Shown here: piece after piece, positions 1-10,761 of the stretch
Position numbering within the stretch: position 1 is the stretch's first letter
Layout of the letters: each line of letters begins with the position of its first letter
From: Endothia cerciana
Taxonomy: Eukaryota > Ascomycota > Sordariomycetes > Diaporthales > Cryphonectriaceae
NCBI GenBank assembly: GCA_026119935.1
Contig: JALRMH010000022.1
Coordinates: 124,001 to 188,000, forward strand
Reading direction: 5' to 3'
Length of the DNA: 64,000 bases
Program-made: the position numbers and the translations under genes
Notes under the pieces: generated by a model
What the model saw: the letters and a program-made list of their open reading frames with translations, nothing else
What the model was told of the DNA's origin: nothing
The model's database searches: none

Positions 1-257
1 TGCGCCCTTCCCCGGCCCTTCCCCCGGAGTCCCGGGTCTATCCCTCTCCCTGTCACCATCCAACCCGTCCTTATTTTTGTCTTCCAAGTCTTGGTTGCCA
101 GCCCGCGACATGTAGTTGTTGTTATGCTACATATCTACATGTTTCCACCTGCCCAGAGACCCGCCTTTCACAAATCCTCATTCGGCAGGGAGACCATGTC
201 ACACCACCTTTGTTCGTTGTTGACCTGTTGCTGTTCTTCCGTACCAACAACGTCTTC
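1..257. other. 5' flank of the Zn2Cys6 gene
   Basis: No gene is recognised here. The stretch is pyrimidine-rich, especially over the first 90 bases, as fungal promoters and 5' untranslated regions often are. The short open frames in it have no protein-like character. Confidence 0.5.
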
Positions 258-3037
258 ATGTCTCCCCGTGCTGATACGCCGTCGACGCCCCTCGCATATG
301 AGACCGTCGAGGTGGACCCACCTGCCGCGGTCACCGAGCCCGAGCCCGAGCCCGAGCCAAAGAGGAACAAAGTTGCTGACGAGATTCCCATCCCAAGGTG
401 CGAGCTATGTAAGCAGAGAAAGGTGCGGTCACGAGAACCCGTTTCTTAGTCACCTCCTTTGCCTGTGATGCTTTCATCCAGGATCCACCACCGGTGACCG
501 ATGCGACATAATCTTGACAGGGCTATAGACTGACGTGGTGTGATATATAGGTGAAATGTGACCGTGGTCAGCCCTCTTGCGGCTGGTGTAGCCGCAATGG
601 CCAGATGTGCGAGTACAAGGAGCGCAAGAAGCCTGGCCTGCGCGCTGGTTACGGACGTGAGCTTGAGCAGAGGCTCGACAAGCTCGAGGAGATCCTGCGG
701 GCCCACTCAGAAATAATCCACGCGACTTTCACTGCGACCCAGCCTGCTCCTGCGGGCCTGACATCCCATCACCCACCCCCCTCAAGTATTCGAGGGAGTA
801 ACGCAAGCCTTCCCAGCGATCATGGCACGCCGCGGGAAGCCCAGCCGCCCATGTTCATCAGGGCGGACTCGGTGCGGACGAATCAGGCCCAGGCGGAGAC
901 GGCGCTGTTCCTCCAGAAGCCTTCGACGTATCCGCCCGGCACCCAGACGATGGACTTCGGAATACCACCCCCAACGCCCACTCTGCATGATGGCATGTCA
1001 TCCGCCGTCACTATGTCCGGCATGTCGCCCACAAACCACAGCCACATCTCAGGAATCTCAGGAGTGTCATCGGGACAGGGGATAGCCAGTGCCGCAACAC
1101 ATGAGTACTATGGTACCAATGGTGCTGCTCCAATGCCGTCGCCGACCGTGAATCTTACGCACTCGCAAAATCAGGGCTTATCCTCAGATCAGGATTTGCC
1201 TCCTTACGATCTGCTGTACGCTCTAGTGGACCTGTATTTCAAGCACATCAACACATGGTGTCCGATATTACACCGGAAGACAACCCTGGATTCACTTTTT
1301 GGGCCGTCGATGATAGAAGAAACAGACAAGATCCTGCTTCACGCCATTGTGGCCACCACCTTGAGGTATTCGACAGACGCCAGACTGACGGACGAGAGGA
1401 GACGACACTACCACGCTATCTCAAAGCAGCAGGTGCTGCTCTACGGCATGGAGAGCTCGTCGGTCAAGTCTCTCCAGGCCCTCGTCATCCTCTCGCTCGA
1501 CCTTTGCGGTGACAGCAACGGACCGCCCGGCTGGAACATCATGGCGCTCATCACCCGTTCTGTCGTGCAGCTGGGCCTGGCCGTCGAGTCGAGCTCCTTC
1601 AGCGTCAGCCCCAACTTCACTTCTATCTACACCCTGCGCGCCATGATCCTGCCCGAGCCGAAGGACTTCATCGAGGAAGAAAGCCGACGACGTCTCTTCT
1701 GGATGATCTACCTCCTCGACCGCTACGCCACTATCGCGACAGCCTTCGAATTTGCCCTAGACGACCGCGAGATCGACCGCACCCTCCCGTGCCGCGACGA
1801 TCTGTGGATGAAGAACCAAAAGGTGGAGACCCGCTGGTTCAGCGACCACCAGGATGGCATGCAGCACGAGCCACACAACGGCGACTCGCCCGAGTTCAAA
1901 ATGGACAACCCTCAGAACCTCGGCGCCTTCTCATATTACATCGAAATGCTGGGAATCCTGACCAAGATCCACAACTTCCTCAAACAACCCGTCGACATCT
2001 CCGCCCTCTCCGACGTGGAGCAGTGGCAGATGCGCTACAAAGAGCTCGACAACACACTCACGTCGTGGAAATTCGGGCTCCCGGGCGAATTCGGCAACAT
2101 GGCAAAGCTCTTCCAACCCGGCAGCGCCAAGCAGCTCAATTGCAGCTGGGTGATGCTGCACGCCACATACCACACGGCCGTGATCCGGCTGCACTCGTCC
2201 GCCGCGTACCCTACCACCCGCTCCCCGATTTTTCACCCATCCTATAGCGCGAGCCAACGCTGCCACGGCGCCGTCGAGAATATCCAGGCCCTCGGTGAGT
2301 TTGTCGCGACCAACGGGCTCCTCCCCAAACTCGGTCCGCCGTTCGCATTTACGCTCTGGGTCGCGGCGCGGTTACTACTCGTCCACGGCAGTACGGTTGA
2401 GCACAAACTGTCCCCGCAACTTCCTTTCTTCGTCGACTGCCTGCGCGAGATGGGGCGGTACTGGCCCGTCGCAGCGCGGTACTGTAGCTTGCTCGAGCGT
2501 GTGCTGGACGAGTACCGCGAGGCCGAAAGGCAAGGGATGCCAGGCGACAACGGCGCGCAGCCAGGACCGCAACCGACGAGTGTCAAGATCCTGGCGGACA
2601 TGCGACGTACGGCTTTTGACCTGGACTTGCTCATCAGTCGACAGCCGAGGCACGTGCCAGGCGCCGCTGGGCCGGGTATCACGGGATCCACGCCGGGCCC
2701 CTCTGGCGCCCCGATGGGCGGTGGTCTCGGCGGGTTCTCGGGCAGGAACAGCAGGTACCCCAGCGTCACACCGGCAAGAACGCCGCAGCCGCACGACCTT
2801 GAGTACGTCGACATATTTGACTTCTTCAATGTCCCACGCCTGCCTTTCGGGGCACCGGCGGACGTTGGGGGCATGCCTGCTGATAATGGTAACGGGGCCG
2901 GCAGGGACGGTGCGCAGGGCGGGAGCATGCCTCCTGAGACGAACGGAAATGCTAACGAGTTTAACATCACCGATTTTATGGTGGATGCCAATCGGGACTG
3001 GCTGTTTAAGCAGGATGGGGCGAAGTTTCTTGCTTGA
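258..3037 (+). CDS. Zn2Cys6 transcription factor with fungal-specific regulatory domain
   Basis: Predicted nuclear DNA-binding regulator of 883 residues, exons 258-422 and 551-3037. The 128-bp intron (GTGCGG...TATAG) splits the zinc cluster, and joining it restores six cysteines at residues 48, 51, 58, 65, 68 and 75 with the usual C-x2-C-x6-C-x6-C-x2-C-x6-C spacing. A basic/leucine-rich stretch (about 85-110) follows and probably dimerises. A long Ser/Pro/Gly/Thr linker leads to the fungal_trans (PF04082-type) region at about 270-520, which contains the typical segment EESRRRLFWMIYLLDR. The C-terminal third is low-complexity. The start is the ATG at 258; the frame is open further upstream but without an ATG. 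The target pathway cannot be read from the sequence. The rhamnose dehydrogenase-like and GH5 genes downstream make a role in sugar use possible but unproven. Confidence 0.88.
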
Positions 3038-3855
3038 GCCGGTTGCCAGCAACGATAAAGAAAAGAGGAGCCGGCGCGGTGGTGAAGGTCAGCATGCAAT
3101 TCCATGGGTTCCAGTATCGCCACCACATCATCTTCGTCCGGCGTCTCGAGCTGTCTCGTGGATCGAAGGAGTAAGCTTGGGTGCACACGTCGCCAGGGGG
3201 CGGGAAGATGATCTGGCGATACCTCAGTCATCCGGTATGTTGGAAGCACATGGAGGAGAGCTTAACTTATAATGAGAAACGGAAGCCGTTCCCGGCTCGC
3301 GGGTATGTTCCCTGGGGACGGGGCCTTGATCTGGTATCCGCGACGTCCACGCTCAACATCCTGCCACCTTCGCGTACCCATTCAACAGCTCCGTGCAAAC
3401 CATTTGACCATGCCACACAGATCTCGCCTTCCCTGCTGCCCGACTTCTCGAGGTCGTCCCTTTTCATACTCGTAGCCTGGGCAGGGTTAGGGGAGGAAGG
3501 TGCGGTGAAACGTAGGAGCTTGTTTGCAGGTGGAAAGAGCCCTGGGAAGGGGCGCATGCCTTTCCCAGCCGACCTCCTTCTCGAGTTCACCAGGCTGCAG
3601 CCTGCAGGTACCTCTTGTCTCAGAGGAAAGAACAAACTTCTAAGAGCCGAGCCACTGCTCTAGCGCACTAAGAGGCCACCAATCTCTTTCGTCTTCTCAC
3701 CAAGCCCACGCCCACCCCAGTTTCACTACTCTCCTCACTCCTCAACCAACCCTTTCCACGGTCTCTACGTCTCGTCTCGACGGCATCATCTCACCAATTT
3801 CAGCTCACCTCACGCCCGTGACAGGTTTCCCATCTCGAAGAGGCAAGTCTTCAAG
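3038..3855. other. Intergenic, probable 3' UTR and promoter
   Basis: No gene recognised. The segment 3660-3850 is C/T-rich with many TCACC and CTC motifs, typical of a fungal promoter and leader for the gene starting at 3856. Confidence 0.5.
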
Positions 3856-4988
3856 ATGGCCGAAGCTGCAGCCAAATCGACTCTAGGTGTGTGCCTAGGA
3901 GGACCGTCAACCACCAGATTGTGTACTGACCAAAACACCCCACACAGAGGTTCTCCCCTCTACGAACTCGTACCCCCATTACTTCTTCGCCTTCACGCCT
4001 GCCTGCAGCCATGACTGTGCCGATAGCCACTTCGGCGTCAAGGGCCTCAGCTCAGACGCGGGCTTTATCGCCAAGGACAAAGTGGACGAGTCAGCCCTGC
4101 CTCAGGCAGTCGTCAGCTCCATTGGCACCGTCCTTGACGACTACGACGCGGACAGGTACCTGAACACCAACTATGACGCTCCCGAGATCCAGACGGCTGT
4201 GATGAAGGCCAGCATGCCCTTAACTCGGGTCTTCATCTTCTGCCCTCCGTGCGTTCAGGCTATCACGACTGCGGTGTCAATCTGCGCATACCAAGAGAGT
4301 GAAATCACTGAGTGGCGCGTTCGAGTTGAGTACGTGTGGAACCTTGTGACCCCCACCACGCGAGAACTCAATGCTCACAGTTACGTCATCGTGGAACAGC
4401 CACCGCCTCGGCTGCAAGTGCTGTCCCTGTTTGGACAGCGCCTTGGCACGGATCGAGATGATCTCAGATACCATCGCGGACGTGGAGTCAGGCAACCACT
4501 GGGCCGAAACCTCCACCACCGAGACGCGCTGGATGGCCTACGTCGACCGCGCCTGGCTGGAGCAGATCCTGTACGACGAGGACGTCGGCTGCGCTTCCAC
4601 CAGCCCTTCGGTCCCATCATCGTCAGCGATGACGGACAGCAAGCGGGCTATCAAGATGGCTATCGACGCCGATCGGGACTATGCCGCCATCCATCGGATG
4701 CTCACCTTCGACAGTCGCCTGCGCTCCAAGACAGTTGCTGTCATACTTGCCGACGTAGACAAAGCAGCGTGGATCGTCAACTCGACTCCTTTCCCGGCCG
4801 TATGCCGGCAACCTCGCGCCGGCGACATGTACCACATGAAGAAGCAGGGGTACGCGGGGAACTCGAACACGATGACGCGTAGCTTCGTTGGAACATTCAC
4901 GTGCAAGGGCGCCCTGAAGAGACGTCGAGAAGAGTCTCTGCCGCCCACCTCATCGAAGAACAAGCGCAAGATTCGTGCAACCAAGTGA
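3856..4988 (+). CDS. Hypothetical protein, three exons, basic C-terminus
   Basis: I do not recognise this protein. The best model is exons 3856-3886, 3948-4329 and 4400-4988 (333 residues). Intron 1 is GTGTGT...CACACAG. Intron 2 runs from GTACGT at 4330 to CAG at 4399; a nearer CAG at 4380 would leave the wrong frame, so the 4399 acceptor is chosen. The first half contains cysteine-bearing segments (TPACSHDC, FCPPC). After the second junction comes a cysteine cluster, CKCCPC. The last 25 residues are strongly basic (KRRREES, KNKRKIRATK) and could be a nuclear localisation signal. No catalytic motif, signal peptide or membrane helix is evident. It could be a lineage-restricted protein. Coding status is supported by consistent splice phases and a long final exon. 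Confidence 0.6.
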
Positions 4989-5988
4989 GTAGGATCATGT
5001 GGCCATGACGTGAATATTTTGGGCTGTGCTGGGTGGGTCCGAGGCTATCTATTGATCAGGCGTATGGATGCCATGAAGAATTTGTTACCCACCGAAAGTG
5101 GACATGTAGACTAATACATCCATGGTGAGACTCAAAACAAAGCCTCGAGCCAATTCGCTGATGATATGAGTAGCGCTGGGGATCATGTGTTTCCGTCCAC
5201 CAACCTCGCGTCTTCCCATTACCAACCTTCCGACCCCCGACAACCCGCCCGGAGATTGGATACCCTTGAATACGCATGGAGCCAAATAAAACTTCCACAG
5301 AGGAGTCTGGAAGTTGACACTGGCACTGGACGATCCTGCCGCCACGCCCCGTCTCCCGACTCTGATATTGGAAGATATCAATTATCTACAGAGAAGACTC
5401 GGAGCGCTGCTAGCGTCGACCGCAAAGACTAAGGCAGATGCAGAGCGCTAGAGTCTTACACAAGGTCCATCCCGAGAAGAAGAGACCGTTTTTTCCAGCA
5501 TGTGAGGAGGTCTCTGCACGAACTCATGGCCTGTTTCGTCTCATAAGAGCATTGGGTCACCGTGAGGCGATGGATGGACGTCGCCTCGCTCTTTGATACC
5601 CCGAGGTCGAACCCACTACGGGAGACCCCCTGACCCTTGTCTGCCGCAGGGTGCCCCACGATCGGTGCCGTTGATCGACGAGGGATGAGGAGCCTCCTCG
5701 AGGACCGTCTGGGATAGAGAGCGTAGAAAATACAAGGCAGCGGTAACCGAACTGACTCTTCTGAACTACCTACGCCTTCTGGCACTTGCTGTATCTTCAG
5801 AGAAGTCTCATACCATCCTGACTTTCATTTGGGCCTCTTCATGGTCTCGTCTCTGCCATACTCAACCCCACATCCCGGTCCATGAGGTTCTTCTGTCTTG
5901 GGGGGGAAACAAATATATATCTTCTCCACCACGAGACCCCAGGGATACAGCGACGTCTAAACTTGTCAGACCGAAGCCAGTCATCGCA
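4989..5988. other. Intergenic region
   Basis: Nothing recognised in about 1 kb. The open frames on both strands are short and lack conserved motifs. The last 150 bases, with a TATATAT at about 5912, probably hold the promoter of the dehydrogenase gene. Confidence 0.5.
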
Positions 5989-6813
5989 ATGGCGCCCACG
6001 AACCTTCTGGCCGGCAAGACAGCCATAATCACAGGCGGCACAACCGGCATAGGCCGAGCCATCTGTCTCGAGTACCTCGGGCAAGGCTGCAACGTCGCGG
6101 TGAACCACCTGGACCTGGAGAAGGACAAGCCGCACCTGGACTCCCTCATCTCGGAAGCCGCCCAGCTCAGGTCCACGGCGGCGGCGGGCCAGACCGTCGG
6201 CGCCCTCGCCCACCTCCCAGGGGACGTGACGGACCCTTCCACGGGCACGAAGCTCGTGGCCTTCGCCCTCGAGGCCTTCGGGACGCCGCGGCTGGACGTC
6301 TGCGTGAGCAACGCGGGAATCTGCACCTTCGCCGAGTTCCTGGACCTCCCCGCGGACCTCTACAGCCGGACCGTCCGGACCAACCTCGACGGGGCCTTCT
6401 ACGTCGTGCAGGCCGCGGCGCGCCAGATGGCGTTGCACCAGTCGCCGCCGGGCGGCTCCGTCATCGGCATCTCCTCCATCAGCGCGCTCGTCGGCGGCGG
6501 GGGCCAGACGCACTACACGCCGACCAAGGCAGGCATCCTGTCGCTGATGCAGAGCACGGCGGTCGCGCTTGGCAGGTACGGGATCCGGTGCAACGCGCTC
6601 CTGCCCGGGACCATCAGGACGCAGCTCAACGACGAGGACCTGGCGGACGAGGCCAAGAGGACGTACATGGAGGGGCGGATACCGCTGGGCAGGACGGGGG
6701 AGGCCAGGGACCTGGCGGGCCCGGCGGTCTTCCTGGCGTGTGAGGAGCTGAGCGGGTACGTGACCGGCGCGCAGCTTCTGGTCGACGGCGGGGCGTTCGT
6801 GAACTTCCAGTAG
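5989..6813 (+). CDS. L-rhamnose-1-dehydrogenase-like short-chain dehydrogenase
   Basis: Intronless 274-residue classical SDR. Members of this subgroup oxidise L-rhamnose (or related sugars) at C1 with NAD(P)+, the first step of the non-phosphorylating L-rhamnose pathway, in the cytosol. Visible features: the cofactor-binding TGGTTGIG at about residues 16-23, NAG at about 108-110, and the catalytic Ser-Tyr-Lys set (SSISALVGGGGQTHYTPTK). The conserved tail is GYVTGAQLLVDGGAFVN. Segments such as THYTPTKAGILSLMQST and RCNALLPGTI match, from memory, the yeast L-rhamnose dehydrogenase Rha1 much more closely than generic SDRs. None of the other rhamnose-pathway genes (lactonase, dehydratase, aldolase) is in the window. 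Substrate identity is inferred from family resemblance. The coding sequence is very GC-rich compared with its flanks. Confidence 0.85.
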   Translation: MAPTNLLAGKTAIITGGTTGIGRAICLEYLGQGCNVAVNHLDLEKDKPHLDSLISEAAQLRSTAAAGQTVGALAHLPGDVTDPSTGTKLVAFALEAFGTPRLDVCVSNAGICTFAEFLDLPADLYSRTVRTNLDGAFYVVQAAARQMALHQSPPGGSVIGISSISALVGGGGQTHYTPTKAGILSLMQSTAVALGRYGIRCNALLPGTIRTQLNDEDLADEAKRTYMEGRIPLGRTGEARDLAGPAVFLACEELSGYVTGAQLLVDGGAFVNFQ

Positions 6814-7290
6814 CTGGAGAGGGGGGCCCTTGCTGAACTGTGTTGGCTCGGTCGGCGTCCAACTTGATTGATGACTGGCCAGATGGATAGTCAGACCAAG
6901 TCCGACACCTCGTCGTTGAGCTTACATCCGTGCCACTTGTATACCTGACACCACTGAGCCACTGGATGATCCGGGGAAGCCCAATACAGCAGATTCCTCC
7001 AAAGACCTGACCACAGGAGATGGGGCCGGGCCCGAGATATCAGCCGCCGATGCATGGGAGCATCACGTCCACATCACCTGGGGACAGACCCGGTGACCTG
7101 AACACGTGCACTCCGGTTCAGTTCACCATGGCGGTAGGGCCCGCAAATTTACAGCACTTGGGAGAAACGAAGTCAAACTGAGGAACGCAAGGCGTCTGTC
7201 TTGAAACTGTTATGTACAGAGGCGATAACAATATTTACAAAGAAATTGAGGTGTCTCCAGATCGCAGGCCTGACCGCTGCGCTCATCCTT
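6814..7290. other. Convergent intergenic region
   Basis: The space between the 3' ends of the dehydrogenase (plus strand) and the GH5 gene (minus strand). It should hold both terminators. No gene recognised. Confidence 0.6.
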
Positions 7291-8520
7291 CTAAGAAGGG
7301 TAGTACTTGGACAGAATGCTCTCGTACGCCACGTAGCCGACGCCAGACGGAGGCTCGAAAGCGTAGATGTAAGTGTTACCCCACCAGGGGCCGGCGCCCC
7401 ACCACAGAGCACCGAGCCAGACATCACTGTTGTCGGAGAGGTAGTCCAGCATCCCCGTGACGGCAGTCTCGCAGTCGGAGTTAGCACCGCCGGCGAACTC
7501 GCCAATGATGCCGATCTTGCCGTTCTCCTTCAGCCAGTTGGTGGCGGCCTCGACGCGGTTCTGGCCGATGGTGGTGTTCACGCAGGTGGACGAGGTGCCG
7601 GAGCCGTCGCTGTCGAGGTACTGGTGCATCTCGTAGACCAGGAGGTCGCCCACGGTGTCGGTGATGTTGCTCATGTTCTCGCTGTTGCCCGAGGTCGTCC
7701 AGGTCCACGCCCCGGTGTAGGACGTGCCCTCGACGAAGATGTACTGCGTCGTGGCGCCGGCGGCGCGGATGGCCGAGACGCAGGCCTGCATCAGATCCGC
7801 GGTCTGGGTGTCGGTGGTCATGTCGTGGGGCTCGTTGTTGCAGTCGAAGACCACGTTCGCGTTGTCGGCGAACTCGGTGGCGAGGTTCGTCCAGAAGGTC
7901 GAGAAGTCCGACGTGGAGGAGATGATGGTGCCGTCGTAGCGGGCGTAGTTGTGGGGGTCGAGCACGGCGTAGCTGCCCGCCTGGGTGATGTAGTCGACGA
8001 CGGTGGTCAGGTTGGCCAGGTAGTCGGCGTCCAGGGTCGCCGTCATGGTGCCCTGGGCCAGGTGCTCCATGAGGAAGGGGATCCGGAACATGTTCATGCC
8101 ATTGTCCATGAGGACCTGGATGGCAGAGGTGTTGGGGAAGATGTAGTCGGTCCCGTAGGCGCCGGGGACGTCGCCGGTTCCGAACTCAGCGCCGGACTCG
8201 CTGGCGCCGAAGAACTTGAATCCACTGGAGCTGCCGGTCGAGGACGCGCTCGACGACGACGCAGCGGCCGGGGAGGACGCTGTCGCGGACGACACGCTGC
8301 TGGAGGCGACAGCAGCGACGCTGGCCGCACTGCTGGTGGCAACAGGAGCAGCGCTGGCGGCACTGGTGGCCTCGGCCACGGTCGAGCTCGAGCCCGACGG
8401 GAGCCTCACCTCGGTAGAGCTGCTGGGAGACTTGCTCTTGCAGTTCCGGCGCTGGGCTCCCGGAGCCGCCAGAGCAGAGGCCGCGAAACCAGCCGCGAGC
8501 AGGGAAGTAGAAACACGCAT
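7291..8520 (-). CDS. Secreted GH5 endo-beta-1,4-glucanase (subfamily 5-like)
   Basis: Intronless, 409 residues. Predicted to hydrolyse internal beta-1,4 bonds of cellulose or related glucans outside the cell. Residues 1-18 form a signal peptide ending in ASALAAP. Residues about 25-100 are a Ser/Thr/Ala linker, and the GH5 barrel follows from about residue 103. Family marks: DPHNYARY, the acid/base Glu230 in DCNNEPHDM, the nucleophile Glu341 in IIGEFAGG, and the aromatic end LGALWWGAGPWWG. Relatives such as Trichoderma Cel5A carry an N-terminal cellulose-binding CBM1 before the linker. Here the linker is kept but no cysteine-rich CBM1 precedes it (only NCKSK), so the module seems to have been lost. 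The gene converges on the dehydrogenase. Its own upstream region is long (2.2 kb), as is common for regulated secreted hydrolases. Confidence 0.92.
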   Translation of the reverse strand: MRVSTSLLAAGFAASALAAPGAQRRNCKSKSPSSSTEVRLPSGSSSTVAEATSAASAAPVATSSAASVAAVASSSVSSATASSPAAASSSSASSTGSSSGFKFFGASESGAEFGTGDVPGAYGTDYIFPNTSAIQVLMDNGMNMFRIPFLMEHLAQGTMTATLDADYLANLTTVVDYITQAGSYAVLDPHNYARYDGTIISSTSDFSTFWTNLATEFADNANVVFDCNNEPHDMTTDTQTADLMQACVSAIRAAGATTQYIFVEGTSYTGAWTWTTSGNSENMSNITDTVGDLLVYEMHQYLDSDGSGTSSTCVNTTIGQNRVEAATNWLKENGKIGIIGEFAGGANSDCETAVTGMLDYLSDNSDVWLGALWWGAGPWWGNTYIYAFEPPSGVGYVAYESILSKYYPS

Positions 8521-10761
8521 GATGAATGGATGCGCGGCTTACGCAAATCAAAAGAGTGTGTGGGGGCGTGTGAACTGTGAACTGGGGAGAGCATCCCAAG
8601 AGCCCAGTTCTGCAGAGAGGGAATCACCTTATATTAGTATCCAAATAGGACCTCACTGACTAGTCCGCACCGACGGGATTCCGCCGACGCAAATTGCCTT
8701 ACATCGGCAGGGCTGCATCATGCCAGGTCTCAGGGGGCCACGCGATCCTTCTATCTAGTTGAATCTAGAGCTAGGCGTGCGAGTGGCGGAAAATTGAAGA
8801 GTGGAATCACTACCCTTTCTCGAAATGATTCATTTGGCGGGTATTTATTTTATTTTTTTGAAACATCGCCAAATCGTCCTTAGCGGGCGTCAATTTGAAA
8901 CATCGGTTGGCGGGTGGGTCCCGGCCTTTCAAAAGCTAACCCCAATGCTTAGGAGCCACGCGATTCTAGATGGCTCGGTCATTACGTATGTTAAACGAGT
9001 TTTGAGAATGATATGCGATCATGGAATCTTCAGAACTCGACGTCAGTGAGATTGTCCCAAAAGTAACGGAAAGCCTATTGGAGAACGGTAGACGACCCAT
9101 AGTGCCGTGCGCCATGCGGGGCTGTAAGCATCCCTGAAAATCTTCACTGCAAGAATGTGCAATTGGATGTCCTGCCATCGCAAAAGGGCGGCATTGGTCG
9201 ACCTCGGTTCCCTATTAGTGACCGTGACTCCTGCGGAGGCGTTGTGCTAAACGTAACGCAGAGTCAAGAGAAGACCCACCGGCTCGTGCATATTGCCCCT
9301 CCTTGCTGAAGAGTCCTGAACATGACATTTGGGGCAAGGGTCTGGGACTTGATTGGAGGTTCTAGTGCCCTGGCTTTCCGTGCCGATACTCTCTCTGGGC
9401 TCTGTAGTATAAACCAAAGATTATATACTATGTAGAACGTCCGGAAGAAGGCTGACCCACTTATTCGACCACGAAGATCTATATGAAAGCTAGTTTCGAC
9501 CTATGAGTTCCCAGTTGCTATATGGACTATGTTCTTGAGTATTTGGTTTGGCTCTGCTGCAAGCTCTGTTGCTTGGTGATAAGAACTCAGAAAGTTAACT
9601 CGGCCTACAGGTTGTTTATTCTGTAATCTCGTGTACGTATGTGCGTGACCATTTGTCCAGGCGGTAGTATCATTGCTGACAGCTATAAGAACCGAAGCTT
9701 CGATAAGTTTAGGACTCTCTGGGCACTTATTATATATTCTTTGGACGGCGTTGCCTTCCCAGCTCCACTGGTTGGTGGCGTGAATATTCTGCCGATAGGA
9801 TAGTGGCTTAGATTCCAGTGTCCGGCCGAAGTCTGTTTCCTTACTTGCACATATATCGATCGAGGAGCCCCTTTGGTCTTGAAAGACTTCTTGCTGCGGG
9901 GTGTGATCACCTTCTGTTTCCAGTTCAACGGAAGCCTGTCTGGTGTTGTCGTGGAGAAGTCTCCTCTAGACTACCTCTGTATGAGCTATTGATACTTTGC
10001 GCGGTCGAGACAATCCTAACGCAACCTGATATAGCATCCCCGAGGTTCATATAGGATGGAATCGCCTCCTTTAGGGGGCAGGTAACAAGACAAGTGGCTT
10101 GAGGAGAAAGGACCAGAACCAGAAACTTGGGCCTGAGGAGCAACCCCTGGGCTGGAAAGGACAAACCAATATTGCATGTCGCTAACAAAAACGGTTAGGC
10201 GAAAGAATTAAGCGAGATCTCTAAAGGATTCTGAAAAGTCTACCCGGGCGAACGGTGACTGAAGGTCTACGACTTACTGTGGAAGCTAAAGTAGTGCATG
10301 TAGAAATGGTGTCAGGTAAGTTTCTTGCTCAATGCTCATGTCTCAATGGTGCTGCGAGGCTGAGAGATGGCTAGAGACAGCCTGCCGCGCGGACCATCCA
10401 TGAACTCTCTAGCCCTGGTTCCCTGGGCGGCTGCCACAACTGCGAGCGAATCCCAGTCACACCATGGCGGTGTCCGGCTGGATGGTGAACAACAAGAAAC
10501 CACCCGGCCGTTGCACTGCACTGCACACACGTCGGAAGTGAAATGCATTATTCTCTGAACATTTCGATTTCTGCTCAAACTTGGGGTATAGTCGATGGGG
10601 CCTCCATCCGCCAGCCTCGCCTCTCACCCCAGCACGTCCCCAGTGCTCCGCACCTCTCCCAGTCCTGATTAAGTCGCACGGATGCTCGCGCGTTGGTCCC
10701 ATCGTTCACGTTGAATCGTACATTGCAGTACACAGCGCTCCTCAGCTTGCTGGCATGCATC
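8521..10761. other. Intergenic region upstream of GH5 and downstream of the U4/U6 factor
   Basis: About 2.2 kb without a recognisable gene. Stop codons are frequent in all frames and the base composition is more AT-rich than in the flanking genes. The part near 8521 should contain the GH5 promoter. I could not assign specific operator sites with confidence. Confidence 0.5.

Noticed and set aside
2242..3249. 335-residue minus-strand frame at the 3' end of the Zn2Cys6 gene
   Set aside because: Shadow of the regulator's low-complexity C-terminus. No motifs.
5600..5625. tRNA-like B-box sequence (GGTCGAACCC)
   Set aside because: No matching A box, acceptor stem or anticodon arm at the right distance on either strand.
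7201..8580. 459-residue plus-strand open frame opposite the GH5 gene
   Set aside because: It mirrors a GC-rich coding gene, is a run of Gly/Arg/Val with no domain, and lies exactly antisense to clear GH5 motifs.
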